A DNA stretch of 64,000 nt from Stictocephala bisonia (taxonomy: Eukaryota > Arthropoda > Insecta > Hemiptera > Membracidae): NCBI GenBank assembly GCA_035578905.1, contig JAQJVL010000059.1, positions 2,406,636-2,470,635 of the forward strand, in the 5' to 3' direction. Positions within the stretch are counted from its first letter, which is position 1. The number at the start of each line of letters is the position of its first letter. Position numbers and translations under genes: made by a program. Under the pieces are notes generated by a model. That model searched no databases. It worked only from the letters and a program-made list of their open reading frames with translations, and had not been told where the DNA came from. Positions 25,601 to 40,600 of this stretch are shown piece after piece.

Positions 25601-28600
25601 TAAATTCACAAAGAAAAATGCGTCCTTTGAGCATAACTCCTGCAACAATGCGTTAATTATAACAAAAAAATATCAGAAACGCATATAAGGAATTAAATGC
25701 GAATTTCATCACTGTATGAATGTAAGCCTATGTATGACACACGAGACCCCGGGATCTTGTGACGCAGTGAACACATTAAACATGAAAAGTCAAATAACAT
25801 TTTTAAAAGAAAACTTAAAAACTATTTGATTGACATTTCTCCCTACTCAACAGATGAGATATTTATAAACCTATTTTTAAATTGTGGAAATTTAATTTTA
25901 TGATTTTGTTATAGTCTTCTGAGTAGTTTAAAATCATGTTATTATTTACATTAAGACAATGCTTGTTAGTTGTTATCTATAGATTAGTATAATTAAAGAC
26001 ACTGTTCGCTGTACTAATTGTAGATATTAATGAATAAAGATACTTTGAAATTGAAGATAAACCACTACCTCCAGTGACACTTTGAGAAATCCACTTCTCT
26101 ATATCTTGACATTTTTGTCTCCAGTCTCCTACACAGTCACTTCTCCTACACCAAGATCAGTGGCAACTCTTTTTAAAGACTCTCCCTTATCCAACCATTG
26201 TAAAGCATTGAACTTTATTTCCAAAGAAACAACAACTTGTTTATGCTTAGCACTTATAATTAAAGAATTAAAACAGAAGAGTTTTCCATAGTAACACAGT
26301 AAAACAATTACTCAGCATGGACTAACAACTCCAACTGAATGGTTGAAGTCGAATGCTTACAGTATTGTAAAGAGGAACAGTTATGATGATTCTCAAAAAT
26401 AGGAGTTCATGGAATGCTCAACCTAGCAGCCGCCACTGTCATATTTGTTGATTCGAACTTCTGTACGCAAAGCTTTTTCTTGGAATGCTCTATCTAACAG
26501 CGGTCAACTCACACACAGTCTTTTCAGTTGCGACTTGTGCATTAGTGATACATTACTTGATACATTTATTGTTCATTACATGTTAGAGTGAGTTTCATTC
26601 ATCTTTTTTTCTAACTTATGTATGAAAATTTTCCGAGCTTTATACTTACAAAATGCTTTTATTATCTGCCTTGGTTAACATGGAGCCTCAGTTAATCGAG
26701 CCTCGGTTAACCAAGCTTTTACTGTATATGAAAGTGATATAGTTATTAAATTTAATACAAATCAAATGATCCACTTTATTATGAAATAAAGTGGAAGTAT
26801 GGTTAGAATTTTTTGTTTACTTTCATGTTTCTGTGCATTTTCTTTGTGTTTAAATTATGTCATAGTTAGTTTAAGAGAGATTTTTTAGTCTTTTATTTAT
26901 GTTTAGGAATACTTACTGTAAAAACTTTCAAATCAGCCTGAAAAGTACAATTATTGTGTATTGTGCATAGAACTGTGTGTTTTTTTGTTAATGTAATCTG
27001 TTAAAATCATGAGAAAAAGAAAATAGGAAAAAGTTATAAGGTATGTATACTTATAATTCTTACTAATAAAAATAGCATTTATTTGTTTTTTTTATTTAGA
27101 TTCCGACTGGTGGCATTAAAATATTTCAAGGTGACTTCAATCCTTTCTCTAATTTACACCAGAACAAGGATGCACTGAGCGATGAATCAGAATATTCTCA
27201 GCAAAGCAGGTTAGTAATGCATGCTTTTTGTTCATGACTCTTTGTTCCTTGTGTTGTCAACATATGAACAAGTTCGTCCATTTATTAGTTTCTTTAAAAT
27301 GATTTGTTGAAAACTACTAATTTTATGGAAGTAGAGATCCATCTTTGATCTAAAAAGTTGCAGTGTGTTTTTATTTTATTTCTTATGACAATTTGACACA
27401 TCACAAAATCACAGTTTGACCACAACAAAATGTATAAACATACAAAAATACTTCCTGAATCGATTGGTACCATTATCTGCCTGATATCTATTAGACAACC
27501 ATATTTTTCAATTAAGCGAAAACACAAACACGAAACGTTCGTTGATTCCAGTCATTTTAGTATTTTATGAATAAAAAATTGTGCTGATTCCAGACCTAGG
27601 ATTAAGGCCTAATTTAGAATGCAATCCTTACAATTTAGTGGATTAACTTTCAAGATTCCAATTTGTTGTATGCTGGATATAGATCTATTAAAAAATCTAA
27701 CTTATTTACGTAGAGTGGTGTAGTGCATTTTAATGAATTATCACTGTCTAACAATATACAGTGACAACACTTCCATTCCAGCGCTTTAGAGCTAGCTCGA
27801 TGCTAGTACTTCAAGTAGCCAGCCAACACCTGTACTGCATTACGGTTGTATTGTGTTGTTTGTTGCAAAGAATTGGAAGTATTTGTTAATATTAATGAGC
27901 CCCAAAGCACATTAACGTGCAACAGTGCGACATTGTTGCAGAACGAAAGAGACATCTGCAGAAAGAAATCATCTAATTGAGAAACTATTTTCCCGTACCC
28001 AAAGTTACAACATAAATTTCTGCAGAATGATATCTGGTTTTGTGTATAAACAATTAATTAGAACAGTATTTGTTGTGCAACGTAATACGAAACTATGTAC
28101 TGACTGATTCAGAATGACAGATGGCTTTTGCGATTTTATGAAATGAACAACAGCTGATTAGCAGAAGCAGATTGTAGTGAGAGGAAAGTTTTCTAAACTA
28201 TTACAATTGTGTTTAAAAAAATAACCTGCCATACTGTATGTTTAAATACTAACGTGTTCTGAATTTAAATTATCAATCAGCTGTTATTTGCTATCAATAA
28301 AATCAACCCACCTGTATTGTTAATGTTTTTAGGAATGCTTTTATTAAACCCCATGTTTGTCATCTCACCATAACCCAACATGACAAAGTCATGGGCACAG
28401 CTATACGCCTCTATCATGCAAGACTAGTGTTGAAACTAGTTCAAAATTACGTAACAACAACTTGCACAAGCGACAGTGGAGTATTTATAGTTTTGTTATG
28501 AGCTTTGTTTCATAGCACTTTTTTACTATTTATACTTGTAAATTTGTTCAAGCAACTTTCTTCAAATTTCAGTTGTTATCGTTAATATTGATTAAAATAA

Positions 28601-31600
28601 ATAATTAGATTTAATGATTTTGTCAATGTCCTTCCCAGTTCTGATTTTCACTTTGAACTGAACTAGTTCATATAATGAACGGACTAGTTCACTAGTCCAC
28701 TAAGCTGACTAGTTCATTTGACTCGATCGTTCGTGAACTACCCGTCTCTTCACTCCTGCTCTCCAATTACGATCGGATCGGTACATCGTGTGTCAGTAAT
28801 GATAACTTCAATTACTAATCATTGATTGATAATGGCTGCTTCTGGAGAGTGTATTGTTCTTAGTAACTGCTCAGAGAAAATACTACTTAAAACTCTTAAA
28901 ACAGATTATTAGACATAACCCAGTACGTTCTGTGATGTATACGTCTGCAACCAATGGAAATATTGGTATTTTTTCAGTCCAGTACTGTCCAACAGAATTT
29001 GGCTTTTTTTGCTAGTCAGACAGGCAGGTTATCGGAATTCAGTTAAGTTGAGTAGTAAAGAACTAAAAAGTACAAGTGCATTTGCATCTTTCATCTATAA
29101 GTGGTCATCATTACAATCTTGGTCAAATAAACTTGAATTAAATATAAATAAACAGAGTTTTTATCCCTTAATTTATATTTTACTTCTATATTAAACATTT
29201 GGGAATATAATTTATATAATTTTGGATAAAAACAGTATGTTTATACGATTCTAAGTAATTACATAACCAGAAGACAGCTCATTCTTGGAACAAATGGTTA
29301 GTTAAAATATTTTAATAACAAATTTTACATTCTTTTCTTTGACTTGGTAGTTGTAAATAAAATATAATAATATTTATACTGTCTAATAATTTAATCATAA
29401 TACTGTGAACGAAGGATATTTATCAAACAAAATAATTAATTTTTCGACAAAGAACATGATCAATATTTGAGGGAATAAATACAAATTCCAAATAAAATCT
29501 ATAATTCAATTATATAACATCGCTTGCTGGTGATTCTGAACTATCTTAATTGTTTTCAGTTTTTTGCTCCCACCACTTTGACTTATCACATAAGGGACGG
29601 CACCCGCATTCCTCCCTTTTTAGAAACATGGTTTTATACAATTATTAGTTTATTATTTATTATTATCAGAGACGATTTCTTTGTTTAAGTTAATAAATAT
29701 CATAATTATTATGATCCTTTGAATTTGACCATAATTTTAGGAAACTAAGGATATTAGCTTATTTCCACACAATTTTTTGCTCTCTAAATATTAAAAATAA
29801 AACAATTTAAACTGTATAATTGATTACTGTATTTAAACTTAATTATTTGTGTATTGAGTTTGTATGTAAGGTACAAAAATAAAATAACGTATTTAAAAAA
29901 GCCTTTTAAAATATTTTAATTTATAACAGAATTGAACGATAATTGGAGAATTATTAAATGACTTCTCCGAAATTACCTCAATATAAATAAAAAGGTTTAC
30001 CCAACAAGTTTCCTTAGATCTGTACAGAAATGTGGCTCACGCTCTTACCGGCATCCGCAGGCCAAGGTGTCCTTGTAGCTGGTGTGGGTGAGATGGAAAG
30101 CGGTCTTCTTCGAATCTTGTTAATTTGCACATTTCTTGAGGTCGCAAACATGCTTTCCGCACTAAAGTTCATGCACACAATGCGATCACCAACCTATACC
30201 AAATTGGTTCAAGTGTGCAACAATACAAAACCTGTTATTCAAAATCAGGATCATCACTAACTAATAAAAATTCTAAGGCATCAGCAACACTGTTACTTTG
30301 CATTAGAGCTGCCAATGTCACATTCATTTTTTGTTACTTAAAAATACATTAGAATGGGAAAGTTTATCAGCAAACTTTAAACCTTCTTATGTTTGTAGGT
30401 CATGAAGTTTTTCTATGTATTTAAATTCAATATTTAAACCATTCCCAGGTATTATTACCTTTTTTCAGCTAATGTGTACAATAATAATACAATATTAACA
30501 TATATTACAACGCACAACAAAAATATAACATCTATTAACTTGCAAAATCAACAACAAAAACAAAAGATTGCGTCCAACACAGTCATCTGGTGCATGGTAA
30601 GTGGTGGCTTCTTATCCACTTTCTAATGTTGGGGGGAAGCAACCTACAGCCGGCTCATTTCTGGCCGCCCGTCACCGCATGAACTAGCATTCCATGTTTA
30701 TAGGTCTATGTTCGACTGTGGTTTTTATCTCAAATCTGATAAATTATCATTTTCTATATCTCACCCTTTATTGTGTCACATATGGTTGAGATATTGGGAA
30801 TATTGTAATCCTAATTGAGTTGTTTTTATCAATATTTATCTTTTTCAGATGGGAAGATGATGATGAAAATGATCTTTTTAGAAAATCAAACAATATTTCA
30901 AGTACTAGTTTGCCTAAGAGCTCTCTGCCATCAAGTAAATTGGCTAAGAAAAAAGATGATTTATTTGATGATGAAAGTGATGGAGATTTATTTTCCAACT
31001 CAGAACTAACGAAATCCAACAAATCAAAACCAAGTGATATTATCAGTTCAAGTGGATCAACCAGTAGTCTTGCAACAAATAAAACACAATCAAGTATATC
31101 AAAAAGTGATCTCCCACAAAGAAAATCAATACTCTTTGGTGATACCACAGGTGAATCTGAAGAAGAAGATGATTTGTTTTCTAGCAAAAGCACTTTTTTC
31201 AATCCAAAATCCAACGATCTTTTTTCAGATGACATATTCAAATCAGATACTAAAGATATATTCTCTAACCTAGAAATTCCTAAAGAGACTAATTTAGTGA
31301 AAGGCAATTCTGTTAGTAAAGAAGTTGATTCTTTGTTTTCCAATAACATTTCATCTCATCAACCAATAACCAGTGAAAGATCATTTAAGGATAAAAAAGA
31401 AAAAGTCTTCTTTTCCAATGATGAATACATATTTGGAGATAAAGGATTTCTTGAAGATGACAGTTTGCTTGGCCCTTCAAACGTATCCAAACAAGCTGTA
31501 AATCAGCCTCGAAGTAAAGACCAAAATGCATCTCAATCTCATACAAAAAATTTAGTAAAAAGTAAACTTTGGGAAACCGATGATGATGATTTATTCAGTA

Positions 31601-34600
31601 ATACAAGTGTTACATCTGTCAAGCATATCAAAGATGCTGAATTGCCGTTCAATAGCAAGAATAATTCTGATGCGTTGAAGGGTGATTTGTTTGGTTCATT
31701 AAAACTACCAGAAAGTCACATGAAAGGAAAACCGGAGATTTCAAAGCTTAAAAAAGGCATAGAAACAAGATCTTTATTTGAATCTGATTCTGATGATGAC
31801 TTATTCTCATCACCTCAAGGATCTTTAAGTTCTAGAAAGTCAGTTCAGATGGCTAATGCTGCCATAGGACATAAAGACATTCAGAAACCAAGTACTGTGG
31901 AAACTGAAGATGTCTTATTTAAAAGAACAAAAACAGACTTTGGCAGTATTTTTTCAGATGATTTAAATGAAAGTAGTAATTTGATAACCAGTAGTGATAT
32001 TTTAGCTAACAAGAAACATGACATTTTTGAAGATGATGTTGGTATGTCCTCTGGTTTAATTTCTGATATCAAAACACCAGACTTATTTAAATCTGAATCG
32101 AACAATTCAACAGAAACTAAACAATCTTTAGGAGTGTCTGACGCTAACAGGAAAGATAATGAAGGCATATTCATAGAAGCTATAAATCCAGAACTAATAA
32201 GTTCAACAGTAAAACAGGCCTCTGTTTCTAATACCAAAGATTTTTTCCCAGAAAACACAGATTTGTTCGAGGATATCACTGTTAAAAATGTAGAAGTTGT
32301 AAATGTTAAAAAAACTGAACCGCCTCGGACGTTAGACATTAAGCCCATACTAGGTAACCTATCAAGTAATAAAATACATTCAGCAGATAAAAAAGTTTCA
32401 GAAAGTGTTCAAAAGCCACCAGTGTCTACAAAACCTTCAAAAAAATCTAGTGAAATTAAAGAAGATAGCTCAGATGCTACAAATGATGATATTTCCGTGT
32501 CCTCTCATGTATCAAGAACAATACCAGGTATGTATTTCCAAACTGTACAGTAAATTAAAATACTAACTGACACAATGGTCTCTATGGTTTGGCATTCATA
32601 GAGTTGGTATATGTTTATTAAGTATCAAATTATACAATACTATAGCAGTTTGCATGCACTTCACTACAAATAAAGTAGATGTCTTAGTACTAGGTATAAA
32701 ATAAACTGAAATAACTTAACCAATGTGACACATCATTTAGATAGTTGCAAATGCAATAATACCCTTTAATTCTGTGATACCCGTTAAAACTTGTGTATAT
32801 TTGTAAGTATTTACAAATGTTATATTAAGTATTATAAAAACATTAGTTTTCCCTAAATAAAACTCAAAATCAAAATGCAGGTGCCTTTGTTAATAGTGCT
32901 GAGTGGATATTTAAAAACTTAAGAAATCAAGGAAAGGTTGTTGTTTTGTTCTTCATCTCTTAACCAGCCTGGGTGTGCCGTCAAGCCTCACCCAACTCAT
33001 CCTGTCCAAGTACTTAAGCTCTTCTTGTGTTTGCCGTTAAGGCGCAAGTCCTCCTTAGTATGGTCTATCCATTTCTACCTTAATCTGCCCACTTTTCTTT
33101 TGCGGACAGTCCCTCTAGTAAGGCAGTTTTTCTCCTCTCTCCCATCCTCCATTCTCATTATATTCCTAAACCAACTTAACTCTGCCTTTCCAATCTCTTC
33201 TGTGTTTAAACTATTGCATCCAACATTTTGTCTTATTTCTTATTCTGTTTTGTTTTGATTTGTGTAACAACTTCCTAAAAAATTTCATATCTGTTACCTG
33301 TATTCTGCTTATATCTTTTTTGTTTGTTGTACATGTTCTAAGCTGTATTTTAAAATAGGTATAAAATATGCTCTAAACATGATTTCCTTAGTTGTCTTTG
33401 GTACTAAGTCATTCCATAACTTAGTAATGACTAAGTTAGTTACCTTGTCAAGTTAGTTGTACAAGGTAACTAACTTAAATAGGTAACTATCCACTTTGCT
33501 GCTTAAAATTTAGTTATGTTTCTTTTGAAATATATTTGTGGCAATGAACTTGTATCGACACTATTCATCTATACCATGGATATGTTTTATGGTGTGGTAT
33601 GGAAAGACAATCTTATCTTAAGGTTCTTATTTCATGGCTTATTTTAAGGCTAAAGAGTTAGCCTTATTTAGACTCCTTGCGAGTTAATCTTTTACATTCT
33701 TTGTAATTTTAATACCGGTGCCATTCTCTTAAGTGATCTATGTTCTGGAAGGTTTTGTTTCTTAGTCTAATAATAACTGGTGAGGTGTTTTTCATAATTG
33801 GTTATAGTTATAGAGTTCTAACAAATTATATTGTTGGAATAATTTTTATAATTTTATATATAATTTTTATGGATGTTAAGTTTTTTATATTTCAGTTATT
33901 TTTTATATTGTTGTACTGTTATACTGTTGTTAAATTGTTTCTTAGCTAATAACAATAAGGAGTAGACGTATGTTGGTTGATACTAAACAATGATTCTTAA
34001 ATCAGGCACAGATTTTTTTTTAAATCCGTAAACAAACAAAACTCTTGAAAAAAATCATTTATCTCAATATTGCATAAAAATTTATTATAAATTCGGCTTT
34101 GATTTACCATTCATTTTAAGTTTTTTTTTTTTTTTTTTTTATATAAGTGATTTGTCCAGTTTCATAAACTATTAAAATACAATAGTAATGCATATTTACT
34201 ATCCCAACATTATACAGGGTGTTTATAAAGCCCCGAACCAGCTTAATGATTTCTGAACGATTACAGATAAAGCAATAAAACTTAGTACATAATTTCTGCA
34301 CCTATAAATCTATTTTTTGAATTAACTACCATTTTCTGTCATATCAGGGGTCTAAAAGGAGCCAGAAGAAAATCTTAATTGAGAACATAGGTTGAGTAGT
34401 GCATAAAATAAAAAGTCTTTAAAAGTAGAATATAAACCCTCAAATACAATATTAAAAGGTTCAACCTTTAAAAAATGATGCTCGATTAAAGTTTTAAAAA
34501 ATTACAATTTAGGTTCTGTTCTAGACGGTTTAATATTCTTTTCTTGGCTCAATTTGGAAACGTTAAACTTTGTAAATACCTACTGGACTAAGGAAATAGA

Positions 34601-37600
34601 TTAGGGAGAGTCATGACCAGCAGTAAAACATTAAACAGACATCCTTCCCTTGCAGAGCGGTAGTTATAATCAGCAGTAAAACATGGGACGGGCATCTTTC
34701 CCCTGCAGAGCAAGAGGGCCTTTACCATTAGTAAATATTGAGCAGACATCTTTCTCCTACAGAGTGGGAGAGGATCCATAACCAGCAGTAAATTATTGAA
34801 CAGACATCTTTCCCTTGCAGAGCGGGAGGGTCATAACCAGCATTAAAACATTGAACAGACATCTTTTCCCTGTAGAGCGGGAGGGTCATAACCAGCAGTA
34901 AAACATTGAACAGACACCTTTCCCCTGCAGAGCAGGACGGCCATAACTAGCATTAAAACATTGAACAGACACCTTTCCCCTGTAGAGCAGGAGGGTCATA
35001 ACCAGCAGTAAAACATTGAACAGACATCTTTTCCCTGTAGAGCGAGAGGGTCATAAACAGCAGTAAAACATTGAACAGACACCTTTCCCCTGTAGAGCGG
35101 GAGGGTCATAACCAGCAGTAAAACATTGAACAGACATCTTTTCCCTGTAGAGCGGGAGGGTCATAAACAGCAGTAAAACATTGAACAGACACCTTTCTCA
35201 AGACATTCAGCATAGCAAATTAATATGATTAATGAGAGGGATTTTTCATCTTGAATGCATTACTTTGCTGTAGTCAGTAGAAATAAAAGATTTGCTACGA
35301 AAAGTTTGATGTAGGGAATCATAAATAATGGCTAGGTGGCAATAGGCAGTTAATCAAATACTGATCAAATACATTCTGACAACACTTAGGTGTGTTACTC
35401 TGAAATAATGTTTTGTTAAAGAAATTATATTTACTTATTTTACAAATGTTTTAGTATGAATACACAAGTAACCATGAACTTATTGACTATTATCTGCAGT
35501 TTCTATTATTAATTATTTATTAAAACATTAAATACCATTAATATACTATTTAAAAATTGTATCTACTTTTCAGGTATAACCCATGGCCAGGCTTGAGATC
35601 GTTCACAAGTAGATCATTTATTTGTTTATTTAAAATTAAAACTGTTGTAAATTGATTTTGTTTTTTTTTTTTTTAACTTTTATTTGTATTGGCTTCTTAA
35701 CTAAGTTTTAATAAATTTGTAATTAGACCATTTAAGAACTGAATTGTACATTAGAAACGTAGATATTTAATTTCAAAATTGTTTGTTCAGTTTGTTACAA
35801 TTGTTGTTTGATTCAAAATTCTTTGTATATCTTTGTTTGATTAAAAACATTATTATATCCTTAATATTACTATACTGGGTTTTCATTTAATTGTGTATTT
35901 GTGTTTTATTTATTTATTTTTAAGCATTAATTATTAATTTATAGTGATCTTTCCTAAAAACAGGATGCACTTATCTAATTGTTAATATATCAGCGAAAGT
36001 ATGTTGTAGCAAGCATATACGAGGCATGTTTTTAAAGTAAGTGTCATTTTGGATATTTGCTGTTATAGCACTGCGGTCGACGTTCGGTGTGTGCACGCTG
36101 TGTTTTTGTGTGAATATTATAATTTGAGGAGATATTTCAAACACTCATAAACAACCCTAAGCACTGTTGAATGGATCCATAATGGCAGCATGGCGTGCAC
36201 ACACCAAATGCCGACCGTAGCGTTGGAACGGCGGAATCCTAAACTACTTTAACTCTCAAACGCTTACGGGACTTATTAGAGTATGTAAACTTCAGAATAT
36301 TGACGTGATTTATATACCACTGGAAACGTAAAGAAACTCAGAGTCATATTATGTATTTCATTTGTTTATATGACAACCCTGTCGTCATTTGTAGAAGATG
36401 GAAAATTGATATTGAATTAAAGTGAAAGCTCACTGTTTGCCATTTGTTGTTTACAAAACTTATGTAGCTAGCTACTGTATTGTTCAACTTTTTTGCCGTT
36501 GTTTTAGTTAATATTATCAATTTATTTGTTTCTTTTGTGTTTATAGTGTTACTTAAAGTACCAAAATGTCTTTTTGATAACGAGTGGAGTGTTTTTAGTT
36601 CTTATAAAATGTGTAGGCTAATACAGTGACGTAGTAGAAGAAGGTTATGTAGGTTGTTGTGAATTTATAATCATATTTTATGTTTATAAATAGTAATGAA
36701 CAAAGCAACCAGATAAAACATTTTATAGAGTATTTTCATAGCTAAATTATAGCATATAATATAAAAATATAATCATCTTATCCTCACACAAATAAGTTAT
36801 AACTGTATCCATGGTAACGAATTTTGGGTTTCTGCTACTTTTTGCAGTTTATGTAATATAAGTCAGCTGTTTTTCAGCTAATCTTAGTAAAACTATACAT
36901 TTACTGAAACTAGACTAAATATAGAGGCTTTTGGCTATCTTGGACATTTGAATGTATTTATATAATACTTTTCCCAGGTATGGTTCCCCTTTTTTTCTTT
37001 TCTTGCTAATGGTTTTTTAATGTTTCATTGAAAAGGAAAAAAATTATTTTTATTTATACATCCATATTATTATAACCACAGTGCTCTCCTGTCTGTTGGG
37101 AACAAAATTATACCACAGAAAGGTAACTAAATAACGTACAAATGTTTTTTTACATTTTATTAAAAAAACTGCAAAACACCCAAAAATAGCCTGCCGGTTA
37201 GAGAATATTAATGTGCCTGTTCTAGGGTTAAAAACATGCCTCATATTTATAAGCTAATATATGTATTTGTGTGTGTTTGTGTACAATTCGTGCAGAACTC
37301 TTTGTTCAGTAGATTGTGGTAGTACATCCTTTTCACATAACCATCAGAACAAAACAAGAACAATTCCTTAAATCCAATAGGAATAGTTTTCACCAAACTT
37401 TTTTTAAATGTAAGGCCATTTTGTGAGAAAACGAACTGATATTGAAAAAACCTAAAATATCAGTGTTGTAGAAAATTGTATTCCGTACATGAAACTTTGT
37501 TATTGTTTGAAGTTCAAAAAATCGTTGACGTCATGTACCTATTTTTTTGTCAGTATAACATTTTTCAAAAGTAAGGCCGTTTTATGTAGTAAAGGTTTAG

Positions 37601-40600
37601 TATAGAGTAAAAAGTCAAGAGTTTAAAGTTGTAAAAAATGTATTTCCTCACAATCAAAATAACATCAGATTTGAAAATCGAACAAAACTTCATTGAATCT
37701 CAAAACCCAATCCATACACGGTCCGATTTCCAGTTAGAGTAAGCCTTTTTAAAATGTAGCCTATTTTATGAGATATAAAAAAGTCAATAGATAAGTAAAT
37801 ATTTATTTCTAGACACTACAGTTTGTCAAATTTGAAATTTGAAAATTATTTTTGTGTTATAGCTGAAAACGCATGATGTGCAAAACCCAGTTTTGGTCTC
37901 TCTATTTAGAAGTAAAGAATGTCAAATGTCATGAATATTTCTGCAGGTTTCAGGATAAGAACTAAAGTTCAAGTATGAATATGATGGGTTGTGTATGCTT
38001 GGACGTACCCCATAACTGTGATGAATGAGTAGTGTCAAGTTGCTTTGTAATATACTAAATACCACTGTACATGTATGGGTGGGCGAGTGGGTCAATACCA
38101 CTGTACGTGTATGGGTGGGTGGGTGGGTCAATACCAGTCACTGTACATGTATGGGTGGGTGGGTCGGTCAATACCAGTCGCTGTACACGTATGGTTGAGT
38201 GAGTCAGTCTGTTCACTTATATTTCTTAAACATAATTATTAATAATTCTGGTATTGAGGTTTGGGATATGATTAACTGGTATCAGGTATTGAAGAATTGT
38301 GTGCTAGCATGGTGTTCATTGGCTAAGGGTTCAGCCTACGGAGTCTAAAGTGTGGAACAGGTGAGTGAAGTGAAGAATTTTGTGCTAGCATGGTGTTCAC
38401 TGGCTAAAGGGTTTAGCCCGGGGAGTCCAAGGTGTGGAACAGGTGAGTGAAGTGAAGAATTGTGTGCTAGCATGGTGTTCATTGACTAAGAGTTCAGCCT
38501 ACGTAGTCCAAAGTGTGGAACAGGTGAGTGAAGTGAAGAATTTTGTGCTAGCATGGTGTTCAGTGACTAAGGGTTCAGCCTGTTGGAGTTCAAGTGTGAA
38601 ACAGGTGAGTGAATTGAAGAATTGTGTGCTAGCATGGTGTTCACTGGCTAAAGGGTTCAGCCCGGGAAGTCCAAGGTGTGGAACAGGTGAGTGAAGTGAA
38701 GAATTGTGTGCTAGCATGGTGTTCAGTGGCTAAGGGTTCAGCCTGCGGAGTCCAAGTGTGAAACAGGTGAGTGCAGTGAAGAATTGTGGTACCGATGCAT
38801 TTGTACTAAAGATCTATGGAATATTATTAGTTTTCTTAACTAGCATAATGTATGTTAATAGAAATATGAAGCAAGTGAACGTAATACAACGCAAGTTTAT
38901 TACAATATAAGTACAAAAAGTATACATTTTTTGGTGATAGATTTTGATAAACCACATTCCCCACCTCAAACAGAGGGATTAACAAAATGATTATGATGAT
39001 TCATTTGTAAATCGTGATTGTGCATGTGTATTATACAACCACACCACAATCTTGCAATGTGAATGAATATTACTACATAAAAGTTGAAATATATATGCAC
39101 AAGTAAAGTATTTAAAAAGTGTTAGTTAAATTCTTTATATTATTTTATTTTATATTATACTATTCTTATTTTACTGCATACACTTTTTTGTGGGCTACCA
39201 TTTCTCTTTGTTATTTTGTGTGTATATTTCCGTTATTTAGTGTGATTTTTTGATAAATTTTAAATTCTGATGGGTTAATTTTATTGCTGAACACATATTT
39301 TAAAACTATTTTGTTCTATGACAATTTTTGGTTGTTGATAAAACAGAAAAATCATTCTGAATCCTGTATTATGGCAATAGGAGTGATGATAATACAAGCA
39401 ATGACTAAGACAAAACACAAATTTGTGTTTATTTTCACCATAACCCGATTTTAATTCAAACAGAAAAATGTTGAGGATAAATAGGGTCGGGATTTGTTTG
39501 ATTAAGTTTGGTTAAGTAAGTGAAAAACATTACTAATATATATGTGATCACCAGGGAAAAAATTAAAAAAAATAACGAATAGAAATTTTGTTTTACTTAT
39601 CTGCTAAAAAAATGAGCTTTCCAATTTTTTGGTAAAAATGAGAATCAGAATCAAAATTCTTTATTCAATATCATCAAGAAATGAATAGGCGTCACTATAC
39701 AAACTTATTTGTTCATATGTATATGTATTTTACATAAGAGTTAAACTTATTACAATTTACGAGAGTCAACATTAATAATTAACAAAAATCAAAATTAGGT
39801 TTTATTGAAGTTACACTCTTCAAATTTGTCAATAGTATAGATTGATTTCTGTATGAGGACACTCACCAGTCTTTTCTTCAGTCTTTTGATTTCCATTCTT
39901 AATGTTGTCAGGGAGGAAGTTGAGCAATCTTACACCACTATATGAGGGCTTCTTAGTTCTGTGTGCTGGCAGATCACAGTCATCAGCACGTCTTGTGTGA
40001 TGTTCATGGTTGTCACCTCTCCTCAGCAATTTGCAACTCAGAGCACTGAAAATTACCTCAAAAATGTATAGAGATGTTACTGTATCTCTATGGTCTTGAT
40101 TATTTCTCTGTAACTGTCATGAGGTTGAAGATCAGCCATGATTTGCCTAGCACGCATTTGTAGGGCTAGGACATAATGTAGGCTGTTCTTTGAAGAGCTT
40201 CCCCACAGGGTGATTCCATAGCGAATGTGTAATTTGAAAAAAGTATGGTAAGCAGTTCTTGTGGCTGATCATCTTCAGAGCAAAAAGAGCTGACCTAAGA
40301 GATCCAGATGATCAATCAAAATCAAAAGCTCTTTATTTACAATATCATCTAGATATGAAATGGTGTCTTAATATAATTTACAGCATAAAGTATGTGTCTC
40401 TTGCTTAACAATATAATTATTGGTGTCTTAATTGTGCTTCATGGTAAAGTATTCTTCTAGTCTGTAGAGCTTCCACCAGCCATTGCTGGAGTTTTCTCTT
40501 GAAGTCTTGAGAATCCAAGGTCTTCAGACTTTCAGGCAGTGTGTTGTACAGTATATATGATGGTTTTCTGCTATATTGTGTAGTGTGATCAGGTGGAAGT

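Larger units (their letters stand above)
23151..27099 (+). other. WASHC2 intron, 3.9 kb
   Basis: Holds a piggyBac-type 5' end (24200-24831), a LINE 3' end with a nested MITE (24956-26058) and a Tigger piece. 23160-24200 is AT-rich with nothing identified; 26730-27090 likewise. Confidence 0.7.

Noticed and set aside
30768..32348. Long minus-strand open frames over the large WASHC2 exon
   Set aside because: They are Ser/Leu-rich mirror images of GAT/AGT-rich sense codons and break at the exon edges. The sense frame has splice sites and family motifs.
33740..33949. 69-residue hydrophobic open frame
   Set aside because: AT-rich codons give Ile/Phe/Leu by chance; no signal, homology or splice context.
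34605..35196. CRISPR-like array
   Set aside because: The units are contiguous tandem repeats without unique spacers, in a eukaryotic intron.
38434..38694. 86-residue open frame made of repeats
   Set aside because: It arises from a minisatellite whose unit length happens to be divisible by three; it has no start context and no continuation.
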